64,000 nucleotides of DNA from an uncultured Lachnospiraceae bacterium. Lineage in GTDB: Bacteria > Bacillota > Clostridia > Lachnospirales > Lachnospiraceae. The stretch is taken from the NCBI GenBank assembly GCA_947177165.1, contig CAMWTP010000015.1, positions 24,254 through 88,253 of the forward strand, in the 5' to 3' direction. Below are positions 33,177-41,037 of the stretch, piece after piece; position 1 is the stretch's first letter, and each line of letters begins with the position of its first letter. Below the pieces are notes generated by a model. That model was not told the origin of the DNA. It saw only the letters and a list, made by a program, of their open reading frames with translations, and ran no database searches. Made by a program: the position numbers and the translations under genes.

Positions 33177-33309
33177 GAAAACCTCCCTCTATCAACACCT
33201 ACTTCCAAATTAAGAAGTATCAACTCTCAATCAACACACTTTACCTCCCTGATCGTTAATCCGCCCAGCACACAATAATTACCCCTGATTTCACAAGACC
33301 AACCATCTT

Positions 33310-33536
33310 TGCACCCATTTTACCATATAGACGACCATATTGCCACATTTTCATTGCCATACCAAATTTTCTATTGACAAGCACATGTGTCTGCTGCAAA
33401 ATAAACGCATACCCATACTACAACCAAATCCCAAAACAAGTTTATGATACAATTGGGGTAGAAATTGGGGTAACTGTCACCCGTAACACATAAAAAGCCC
33501 GCATTTACAAGGACTTGAAGTGGTTCTGTGCGCACT
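33310..33536 (-). repeat. Repeat upstream of copy A, shared with 37.3-37.5 kb
   Basis: ACCATATAGACGACCATATTGCC through CAAAATAAACGCATACCCATAC to GGGGTAGAAATTGGGGTAAC and TTCTGTGCGCACTCTTA. A decayed homologue spans about 37309-37492 and a shorter piece lies at 35680-35712. Homology with 37.49 kb ends exactly where the tRNA-Pro repeat begins (33537). The remaining 33177-33309 gap shows only leader sequence. Confidence 0.6.
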
Positions 33537-33705
33537 CTTAGGGAGGTGGAGACCGCAAGTTCGAATCTTGTCACTCCGATTGAACTAAACAGTGTGAAAT
33601 ACCGCAGAATCACGGGTTCTGCGGTATTTTTGCGTTATGATGGAAGTACCAGTTAGTGACCTCTTTTATCCTCAAATATTATCAAGTGACAACTAAATTG
33701 GGGTA
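33537..33705 (+). repeat. Right copy of the island direct repeat (attR-like, partial tRNA-Pro)
   Basis: 33537-33579 equals the tRNA-Pro 3' half from the anticodon loop, with one mismatch; the 5' half is missing, so this is not a working tRNA. The duplicated terminator (about 33599-33635) and the motif AAATTGGGGTAG follow, as at the left copy. Confidence 0.8.
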
Positions 33706-33742
33706 GAAAATCTGGGGAAATACATTTAGGAGTTGATTACTT

Positions 33743-33814
33743 ATGAAAAGAAAAAACGGAGAAGGCTCTTGGGGCACAAAAATGATGACCAGCAGATCAA
33801 TCTCCAATACCTAG
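33743..33814 (+). pseudogene. Integrase N-terminal fragment
   Basis: ATG with AGGAG upstream encodes MKRKNGEGSWGTKMMTSRS and four residues more. M-K-R-K-N-G-E-G-S-W is the AP2-like arm-binding start of Clostridial island integrases. The sequence is cut where the tail of AAA/PD-(D/E)XK copy B begins (33815). Confidence 0.65.
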
Positions 33815-33849
33815 CTAAAACTTTCAATCTCACATACGTGTTCCTTGGT

Positions 33850-35388
33850 CTATTTGTCGTAATCAATCCCTACCAATAAAATATCTCCCGCATATCCTCG
33901 GAGCGACTCCGGATATTGTCTTTCCTTAATCTGAGAAATTGCTGCGTTGGCACTTTTGTCCCATTTTAATTCAACCACGATTACCGGACGGTTTGGGTGG
34001 TTTTGCAATGGCAGGTATACGATATCGGCAAATCCCTTCCCGCATGGAAATTCTCGAATGGGCTGGTGATAATACGTAAACGCTGATATTAATACAATCA
34101 TAATCGTACAGGACAGCGAATTTTCGTCGTTGTATTCAATACTGGACGTAAAGTCATTGTGCACGCTTTGTATCAGCTTTGCGGTCTGCTCAGAATCATC
34201 CTCCGTCACAGCATTCAATATCTTCTCGGAAACCCGCATGAACCGCGACAGGTTATCATTCTCATTGTCCTCCATATATTGATAGAAAACTTCCTGAATC
34301 TCCTTGTTTGGCACATACGCCTCCCTTGTATCTGCGTCATAAGCAAAATAGCCCAAATGTATCAATGCCGTAATCACTTCGCTCTTATTTTTAAATGACT
34401 GCAGATCATTTTTGCCGTTTGATACATTGATCAGTATTCTGTTCCCAGAAAGCATTTTAATGAGGTCTTCCCGAAGACCGTCAAAATTCTTATTGATCAG
34501 ATCATCAATATCCCCATACGTACCTGTTGTCGTCCAGTACTGTTGGAACCGCTTCGCTGAAAGCGCCCTCACGACTGACAGTGGGTTATACATTGCAATA
34601 CCATTTAAGTTATATCCATTATACCATTCCTTCATCTGGTCAAAATCAACACCGTATTTCTCGCAAAGAAACTGGACTTCCCCTTCCGTAAAACCGATAT
34701 CCTGCGCTAAATCCATTGGGTTTGTCATGGTATATTCCACGAAATTATTGACAGCGGACTGTCCCTTTGTCCGAACTACAGGCATGATTCCTGTAAGATA
34801 TGCCAGACGGATATATTCTTTCGCATCACTGTTTTTGAACAGTCCACGCAGAAACTCAATATAGTCTGTTCTCTCCTTGCAGTCCTCGTCAAGCTCCCTG
34901 ATCGGATAATCCCACTCGTCGAAAATAACAACAAACTGATTTTCGGTATCATTATAGATATTTGCCAAGGCATCTGCCATCGTGTCATCTTCTGAAACAA
35001 TTTCTGGATATTCCCTCTGTAATTCTTTTATTACACATTGCCTAACGTATTGAATCGGATTTACCCCCCGCTCCCTTGCCGCTCCAAACTGCGCCTGAAT
35101 ATCCATAAAAATCGTATCATACTGATTCATGCTTTCCACAAACAACTTGTTCTTTTCGCATTTCAGTGGCGCAAACAGTTCTCTGGAATCCGCCCCTTTG
35201 CTGAAATACGCAACAAGCATATCTGCCGTTACCGATTTTCCAAACCTGCGCGCTCTGCTGTTGCAGATAAATTTTTCTGTTCCGTCTTTTTCCAGCAGTT
35301 TATTGATCAGCCCGGTCTTATCGACAAAATATTTGGATGCGGCAAGCTCCGCAAATTTTCCATTTCCCTTATTTAAAAAACGCCCCAT
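33850..35388 (-). CDS. AAA-ATPase-like / PD-(D/E)XK protein, copy B (C-terminus cut by a stop)
   Basis: 512 residues, near-identical to copy A over most of its length, including R-A-R-R-F-G-K-S-V-T, V-I-F-D-E-W-D and V-I-V-V-E-L-K-W-D-K-S-A. In copy A the protein continues D-Y-D-K-K-T-K-E-H-V-C-E; here the second Lys codon is TAG (33850-33852), after which the same tail is still readable. About a dozen residues are lost, and the nuclease motifs remain. The most divergent part is around residues 305-400. Start at 35388 with GGGGGAGG. Confidence 0.8.
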   Translation of the reverse strand: MGRFLNKGNGKFAELAASKYFVDKTGLINKLLEKDGTEKFICNSRARRFGKSVTADMLVAYFSKGADSRELFAPLKCEKNKLFVESMNQYDTIFMDIQAQFGAARERGVNPIQYVRQCVIKELQREYPEIVSEDDTMADALANIYNDTENQFVVIFDEWDYPIRELDEDCKERTDYIEFLRGLFKNSDAKEYIRLAYLTGIMPVVRTKGQSAVNNFVEYTMTNPMDLAQDIGFTEGEVQFLCEKYGVDFDQMKEWYNGYNLNGIAMYNPLSVVRALSAKRFQQYWTTTGTYGDIDDLINKNFDGLREDLIKMLSGNRILINVSNGKNDLQSFKNKSEVITALIHLGYFAYDADTREAYVPNKEIQEVFYQYMEDNENDNLSRFMRVSEKILNAVTEDDSEQTAKLIQSVHNDFTSSIEYNDENSLSCTIMIVLISAFTYYHQPIREFPCGKGFADIVYLPLQNHPNRPVIVVELKWDKSANAAISQIKERQYPESLRGYAGDILLVGIDYDK

Positions 35389-36038
35389 GAAAACCTCCCC
35401 CTGCCAGCGCAAAACAAATGTACATAATGAATAACGATCTAACTGCGATATCTACACAGTTTACCCTCCCACTGTAAGACGATGAATACAACTCCATATC
35501 AATTGTAGTTATGATTATATCACCTTTAAACTGATGGTTATAAGTACAACAGGAAATAAAATCATCTCCTAAAATTCTCATACATTTCTGGCATATTCAT
35601 ACCTCTCTCTCTCATTATCCCCTGAACACCTCATAGCAGCCTTGAACAACATAACGCATACTTTTATATATTTTATCATATAGCAGACCGTATTGCCACA
35701 TTTTCATTTCCACATAACAAGACATCTTTTTTATATTACCTGACAATAAAACGCCAATGTTCTTTCCTATCGTAAAATACAAGGAATATGACAAAATATC
35801 CCTTTGCCGATACTTATGTATCGTTAACTTCTTTGATCATGCCACGAATTTCTTCGCTCTCATCAGTACTTTTCATGGATTGACGAGGGTATGATGTAGA
35901 AGCTGCCGGTGTTATACTCTTTGCACACCAGTAACCCAAAAATAAATATAAAAAACAGCATGTTAATCGCTTTCCTAATCACCGAACAGCATGAACATCA
36001 AGACAAAAATATTCAATTACCAATATTTTTATAGTAAT
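35389..36038. other. Non-coding stretch upstream of copy B
   Basis: AT-rich. It holds the short repeat CATAGCAGCCTTGAACAACATAACGC to GACCGTATTGCCACATTTTCAT (35630-35713), which recurs at 37263-37340. A 70-codon minus-strand ORF (35369-35581) overlaps the copy B leader and has no ribosome binding site or family. Confidence 0.5.
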
Positions 36039-36983
36039 TTATTCAATTAGTATATCTGTCTGTAATACAGCCAAATCAAAATATAGCCCATATTCTTTCG
36101 CACTTTCAGATATCATCTTTCGATACTCTTCTACCTCTTCCTCACTGCAACTATCTGGAATCAAAATCATCCCGTTGTTTTTTTGAATATAAAATAATTG
36201 TAAAAACAACTCATTAAGTGAATCTACTTTCATATTCGCTTCAAAAGCCGGTATACATATATAATTATCCAAAGTAATTTCTTGATTTAGAATTGTAAAG
36301 CTTGTATCCGGTTTGAGAAAGCCTACTACTGTAAATATAGCATTTAAAAAAAGATAATTTAGCTCCAGTTCATCCCCAACGGTATATATTTTTGCATATT
36401 CACTTCCTAATATAACAGGAATTTTTCTATCTGTTACCTCATAATCCGTAATCTCGAAACTTCTCCCACTATCTATATGTTCTTCCAGTATCTGTGATAT
36501 GCCAAAGTCTATCATAACAGTTTTTAATGTTGTGACATATGTCTGTCTTCCATTTAATTCAACTCTTTGATTAAACATAGTTTTATCATTATCTAACACA
36601 AAATCAATGTCACCATTGTAATAACCTATCTTCTGCGCAGATTGAAACGACAATTCAAAATAACTATACTCATCATGCAGATGTTCATTAAAACATTTCA
36701 GATTTTTTACAAACTCTCCATCCGAAAAGGCTTCTTGATAAGTTGGATATCCGTCATAACCATAACGCTCTATTACTTGGAGATAATTTCCGTCAATCTT
36801 ATCTGGCAATATTTCTGCCCATTCTGCCGTTTCATCAATCTTATCTGGCAATGTTTCTGCCCATTGTGTCGTTTCATTATTTTCGAAAATGCTTTTTTCC
36901 TCTTCTTTCTCGCGGCAACCGCTTACCAGCAGTAAAAAAATGAATAAAAAAAGCAAGTAAAATCTTTTAGTGTGACTTCTCAT
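36039..36983 (-). CDS. Lipoprotein with MacB-like periplasmic core domain
   Basis: 314 residues. Signal peptide R-F-Y-L-L-F-L-F-I-F-L-L-L-V-S-G-C gives a lipobox with Cys23, so the protein is anchored outside the cell. The mature part begins with two copies of a 14-residue unit (W-A-E-x-L-P-D-K-I-D). Then comes a domain like the extracellular core of MacB/FtsX permeases (I-L-E-E-H-I-D-S-G-R-S-F, G-S-E-Y-A-K-I-Y-T-V-G-D-E-L-E-L, F-T-V-V-G-F-L). Permease helices are absent, so it is a detached sensor or ligand-binding form. Single gene. Confidence 0.7.
   Translation of the reverse strand: MRSHTKRFYLLFLFIFLLLVSGCREKEEEKSIFENNETTQWAETLPDKIDETAEWAEILPDKIDGNYLQVIERYGYDGYPTYQEAFSDGEFVKNLKCFNEHLHDEYSYFELSFQSAQKIGYYNGDIDFVLDNDKTMFNQRVELNGRQTYVTTLKTVMIDFGISQILEEHIDSGRSFEITDYEVTDRKIPVILGSEYAKIYTVGDELELNYLFLNAIFTVVGFLKPDTSFTILNQEITLDNYICIPAFEANMKVDSLNELFLQLFYIQKNNGMILIPDSCSEEEVEEYRKMISESAKEYGLYFDLAVLQTDILIE
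36796..36879 (-). repeat. 42-bp tandem repeat (2 units) within the lipoprotein gene
   Basis: Units start at 36796 and 36838 and differ at a few bases. Each encodes 14 residues with the core W-A-E-x-L-P-D-K-I-D. Confidence 0.8.
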
Positions 36984-37084
36984 ATTTTATACTTCCCTTT
37001 GACTAATATTACTATGTATCTTTACAGCAATCAGGTTATACTGACACGACTTTACAACTCGGTTGCTGATTTTTCTTTTTGGCC

Positions 37085-37262
37085 TGAACAAATTATGCCT
37101 GAATGTCCATAAAAATCGTATCATACTGATTCATACTCCTCATAAACAACTCAGTCTTATTACATTTCAGCGGCTCAAACGACAGTCTGGAATCCGCCCC
37201 TTTGCTGAAATACGCAACAAACATATCCGCTGTTACAGATTTTCCGAACCTGCGTGCCCTGT
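37085..37262 (-). pseudogene. AAA/PD-(D/E)XK copy C, internal fragment
   Basis: Reads R-A-R-R-F-G-K-S-V-T-A-D-M-F-V-A-Y-F-S then M-N-Q-Y-D-T-I-F-M-D-I-Q-A, matching residues about 45-105 of copies A and B. The gene start is deleted: the R-A-R-R codons abut sequence that lies upstream of the gene in copy B. A stop interrupts it after I-Q-A. Confidence 0.75.
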
Positions 37263-37479
37263 CCTCACAGCAGCCTTAAATAACATAAAGCACCTTTTTG
37301 CTATATTTTACCATATAGCAGACCGTATTGCCACATTTTCATTCCCACAAATCCTCATTGGCAAACACATGTATTTATTGCAAAATAGATTCATACCCAT
37401 ACAGCTATCGGATCCCCAAATACATTTCTGTCTCATTAGGGTAGAAATTGGGATAACGATTGCCCGGCTTCTGTACGCA

Positions 37480-37545
37480 CTCTTATTCCACTTTAACTCA
37501 GCAACAATCATATCACCTATCTGTACGTCAACAACCCTCCCATAT
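37480..37545 (-). pseudogene. PD-(D/E)XK C-terminal fragment
   Basis: Minus strand V-V-D-V-Q-I-G-D-M-I-V-A-E-L-K-W-N-K-S-A-Y holds the E-L-K-W-(D/N)-K-S-A motif of the nuclease module with nothing around it. A further scrap of the same gene family. Confidence 0.5.
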
Positions 37546-37598
37546 AACCTCGTTATACAGAAGGGCTGCTCCAATATTTAATATATTATATATTCTCT

Positions 37599-38774
37599 TT
37601 ACCAGTAAGACTTCCAGTCTCTATGTATCCTGACAAGTCCCTCGAGATAATAATAATCTCCCCATGTATTACACTCATCGACACCGCGGTTTGCGCAGGG
37701 ATTCTCATCGGACTTTCTGGCGTAGGTGCCATGCATCAATAAACCATTGGACTGTTCTTTGGAAGTGACTGCACAGTTGCTGCGCAGTGCAAGCAAAAGC
37801 CGCTTTGCCATCTCCTGATAGTACTGCGCTTTCTCGCCAGTCATATGTCTTGCCATCTCCAGCATACCGCAGGCTGCAATCGCCGCAGAGGAGGAATCTC
37901 TCGGCTCAGTACTGCCGTCGTCAAAGTCAAAATCCCAGTAAGGAATCAAGTCGGATGGCAGATGCAGCAGAAAATACTCCGCCACTTTCTCGAAAATCTC
38001 CTGATATGCCGCATCCTTGATATAGCGGTATGCCATCGCAGCGCCATAGATTCCCCACGCCTGACCTCTCGTCCACGCAGATCCGTGCCGGTGTCCCTGA
38101 TGCGTCACACCCTTTACCGGCTCTCCCGTCTCCGGATTAAAAAAGTATGTGTGATAGGTCGAATAATCCGGGCGCACAATGCAGCGCATCGCGGTCGTGA
38201 TATGCGCCTTGGCATGGTCTGCGTACCTCGCGTCTCCCGTCACTTCCGATGCCCAGAACAACAGCGGCATATTGAGCAGGCAGTCGATGATCAGACGATA
38301 ATTGTCCGGCGCGCCAAGCTGTCCCCATGCCTGAAAAAACTGTCCTTTCTCACAAAAGCGGCTCATCAGGTTATCAGCGGCGAGAAGCGCTGCCTTCTTT
38401 GCAGTCTCGTTGCCGGTGAGCTGCCATGCTGCCACACAGGAAGGCGAGTATAAAAAGCCCATATCGTGATGGTCTACATCTACCCGTTTGAGAATCCTGT
38501 CCAGAAAACTTTCTACCTGAATCTCTCCTGCATGTTTTAATTTTTCAGATCCGGTCTCCTCATAGGCAAGCCAGATTTCTCCTGTCCAGAACCCTGTTGT
38601 CCACTCTACATTTTCTGATTTTGGATAAAAGTTTCCCTGGCTGTTTGAGTCTGGAAAACAGTCTGTAAATTCGTCCACGTTTCCTTCTACCAGGGAAACT
38701 GCTAACTGTAACGCTTCTTTTGCCTGCTCCTCGTTCATCATATCATATGAGACTAAACTTTCCTTTGTCTGCAT
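37599..38774 (-). CDS. GH88 unsaturated glucuronyl/galacturonyl hydrolase
   Basis: 391 residues, (alpha/alpha)6 barrel. Releases the 4,5-unsaturated uronic acid left at the non-reducing end by polysaccharide lyases. Family features: N-V-E-W-T-T-G-F-W-T-G near residue 55, D-H-H-D-M-G-F-L-Y near 100 (catalytic Asp region), H-R-H-G-S-A-W-T-R-G-Q-A-W-G near 240 and D-S-S-S-A-A-I. No signal peptide, so it works on imported oligosaccharides. The GTG three codons upstream is less likely than ATG at 38774, which has AAAGGGG before it. Last gene of the glycan operon. Confidence 0.93.
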   Translation of the reverse strand: MQTKESLVSYDMMNEEQAKEALQLAVSLVEGNVDEFTDCFPDSNSQGNFYPKSENVEWTTGFWTGEIWLAYEETGSEKLKHAGEIQVESFLDRILKRVDVDHHDMGFLYSPSCVAAWQLTGNETAKKAALLAADNLMSRFCEKGQFFQAWGQLGAPDNYRLIIDCLLNMPLLFWASEVTGDARYADHAKAHITTAMRCIVRPDYSTYHTYFFNPETGEPVKGVTHQGHRHGSAWTRGQAWGIYGAAMAYRYIKDAAYQEIFEKVAEYFLLHLPSDLIPYWDFDFDDGSTEPRDSSSAAIAACGMLEMARHMTGEKAQYYQEMAKRLLLALRSNCAVTSKEQSNGLLMHGTYARKSDENPCANRGVDECNTWGDYYYLEGLVRIHRDWKSYW

Positions 38775-38914
38775 ACCGAACACCCCTTTCTTTTATGATA
38801 ATTTACTAAAAATTTCTGACAAGGTTATCATCTTTACGCAAGATCGACTTCGATAACCTTTCTCATATTTGCTCTAAGATTTGGCAGCCGCACCTTTTTT
38901 GATTCTCATAAAAC

Positions 38915-41026
38915 TTACCAGCAAAGCACAGTCATTCCCTGCTCTTCACCCGGCATATGGCGTTGGTTCACTTCCTCCGGCAGCAGTTTTGCCACCATCA
39001 CTCTGCCCAGCCCATAGTGGTTCATCGCGCCTATATAGTCGCAGTCTGCACCTGCCTCAACATGCGCGATCACTATGAGATACTGCTCTTTCTGACAGGA
39101 AAGGAGGATTCCCTCCGCCTCACACTGCTCCAGGCAGCGTCCCTGCGTTGAGGAGACAACCGAAATCCGTTCTGCCGTATATGTCTCCATTGGCTGCTGT
39201 TCATTGTCCTGATCTGCACAGAAAATAATGGTTATCATAGACTCTGTTTTTGCAAAACTATTACCGCTTTGTGGCTTGCCTGCTTCTGGTATCCTGCAAA
39301 ATGCCACCGACTCTGCCTTTTCCATCTGATTATAATGCCGCGAAATCGGAAACGCTTCCGGCTTCATCTTGACATGTTCAGACAGACAACACATTTTTGC
39401 ATCAAATTTGTTTCCACGGATATATACAGTATTATCCTGTCCTTCCCGCACAGATACATGGCACTGTGGCGCCATATGAAAATACTGTCTGTAGCTATGC
39501 GAACCCTTACCATAAAATTCATCACACACTATATAAACCTTTGTGCCTATTGCAAGGATTCGCCGGTTTACCAGCACCCCCTGCTGCATATATCCTGTGT
39601 GCCCGCATTGAATATATGTATAAATGCCCTTCTTTTTACAGCTGCCATTTATCGCACTATGCAGTCCCGACACACCCCATGCGTCGAGACAGCGCGTGTA
39701 TTCCTGATCATCTACCAGGACGGTGTTGTGCGCCGCAGCGCTTTTTAGACGGCGGCGCTCTTCCCCATCTACGTAGGTATAGCGACCCGGATCAATCAGA
39801 AAGTCCTCCCCATTTACAACAAGGTCTATATGCAGCTTGTCAAAATGTCCATGACCGCCGCCGAGACTGCCGCACCTGATATGGAAATAATCCGCAGTGC
39901 TTCCCCAGTCTGAGCGCAGATACCAGTTCCCGCTCTCCCGCTGCCAGGTGAGCAGCTCATCTGGCACCTTTGAGCCGAGCGCCTCATAGGTCAATGCGGC
40001 TGCCTGCCCATAATCCCACACGCTCTCATAGTCAAGATGCGGATACGCCCCTGATTTTAAGACAGGGTCTTTGAATTGCAGCGCACTCGCCGTGAGAATA
40101 TCCCGGATATCAGTACTGTCACTATCTCCCTCCGCAAGCTGTGTCCCATCGGGCTTCTGCCAGAGCCGGTCCGCATATGCCATCGCCTTTGTCAGCGCCA
40201 GAATTTTGGACGGAACTTCCATTCGATACCTCTCTGCCAGGCGCAGTACTTCAAGACAGCACCTTAGTACCTCATTGTGATACATGGGCGACTGCTCCCA
40301 GTGCACACCGTCGTGCATCACCTGTGTTATAAGCTGATTTTCCAGGCGTTCCAGTGCCAGACGGGCATATTCCCTGCCGCGCTGTTTTGACGCCTGATCT
40401 ACCGCACATTCCTCCAGCATTTTTCCGATGGCAAACAGGCCGCTGCTCTCCAGGATTCCCCAATTACTCTTCGTGCTAAAACTTTTCTTACTTCCTGCCA
40501 GATACTGTGCATGAAGCAGCATAGACTCTGAAAAGGCTTCCAGTACCGCATCTGTGATATGCGGACTTTTCACCATATATCCCATCGCCTTAATCCAGTT
40601 CTCTGCCCGGATTCCTGTCTCAATCGTGCGCCACGTCTTTTGCATGGTTTCTGCTGTGATGGCGTTCTCGCATATCCAGTCCGCCATCTGGGATACAAAC
40701 ACCTTCACATATCTTTCCATGCCAGTCACAGCATACGCCTGCCCCAGACAAATCCAATAGCGATGGCGGTTCATCTGATAGACAAACTCCACATCTTTTC
40801 CAGGCATATAGGTCCAGTCCAGCGCTTCTCCAAATGCCACGATCTCCGCTGTCTGCTCCATATCCCAAGGAAGATTAAAGATAAATTTATTCTCACACAC
40901 CTGATCTGCAATCTCAAGACGCGCCGCCAGCTCCTCCTGCCACCATTTTTTCACATATGTTCTGCAAGCCTGTACCTCCTCATTTGAACGTCCGTGATAT
41001 AATATAAATCTTTCCCTGTCTATCAT
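38915..41026 (-). CDS. Heparinase II/III-family polysaccharide/oligosaccharide lyase
   Basis: 703 residues: N-terminal alpha/alpha toroid followed by the beta-sandwich Hepar_II_III domain. S-P-M-Y-H-N-E near residue 265 and G-G-G-H-G-H-F-D-K-L-H-I-D near 420 carry the expected Tyr/His catalytic and metal residues. Cleaves a uronic-acid linkage by beta-elimination, creating the substrate of the GH88 enzyme. No signal peptide, so probably an intracellular oligosaccharide lyase. The exact PL family cannot be fixed from motifs alone. Confidence 0.82.
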   Translation of the reverse strand: MIDRERFILYHGRSNEEVQACRTYVKKWWQEELAARLEIADQVCENKFIFNLPWDMEQTAEIVAFGEALDWTYMPGKDVEFVYQMNRHRYWICLGQAYAVTGMERYVKVFVSQMADWICENAITAETMQKTWRTIETGIRAENWIKAMGYMVKSPHITDAVLEAFSESMLLHAQYLAGSKKSFSTKSNWGILESSGLFAIGKMLEECAVDQASKQRGREYARLALERLENQLITQVMHDGVHWEQSPMYHNEVLRCCLEVLRLAERYRMEVPSKILALTKAMAYADRLWQKPDGTQLAEGDSDSTDIRDILTASALQFKDPVLKSGAYPHLDYESVWDYGQAAALTYEALGSKVPDELLTWQRESGNWYLRSDWGSTADYFHIRCGSLGGGHGHFDKLHIDLVVNGEDFLIDPGRYTYVDGEERRRLKSAAAHNTVLVDDQEYTRCLDAWGVSGLHSAINGSCKKKGIYTYIQCGHTGYMQQGVLVNRRILAIGTKVYIVCDEFYGKGSHSYRQYFHMAPQCHVSVREGQDNTVYIRGNKFDAKMCCLSEHVKMKPEAFPISRHYNQMEKAESVAFCRIPEAGKPQSGNSFAKTESMITIIFCADQDNEQQPMETYTAERISVVSSTQGRCLEQCEAEGILLSCQKEQYLIVIAHVEAGADCDYIGAMNHYGLGRVMVAKLLPEEVNQRHMPGEEQGMTVLCW

Positions 41027-41037
41027 TATAAATCATC

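Larger units (their letters stand above)
17583..33579. mobile_element. tRNA-Pro genomic island (composite, about 16 kb)
   Basis: Region between the intact tRNA-Pro and a second copy of its 3' half. Integration by a tyrosine recombinase at a tRNA anticodon loop yields exactly this arrangement. Contents: integrase and DUF932 remnants, a nested Tn916-like element, the small-protein operon and an AAA/PD-(D/E)XK gene. The original integrase now survives only as fragments (17798-17980 and, just outside the right repeat, 33743-33814), so the island is probably fixed unless another integrase acts on it. Confidence 0.65.

Noticed and set aside
33537..33579. Second functional tRNA-Pro gene
   Set aside because: Only the 3' half from the anticodon loop is present; the acceptor 5' strand and D-arm are missing.
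33371..33613. 80-codon minus-strand ORF containing G-V-T-R-F-E-L-A
   Set aside because: It is the antisense reading of the partial tRNA-Pro copy and its terminator; tRNA sequences give this pattern routinely. No ribosome binding site.
35369..35581. 70-codon minus-strand ORF upstream of AAA copy B
   Set aside because: Overlaps the copy B ribosome binding site and start, lacks its own site and shows no domain.
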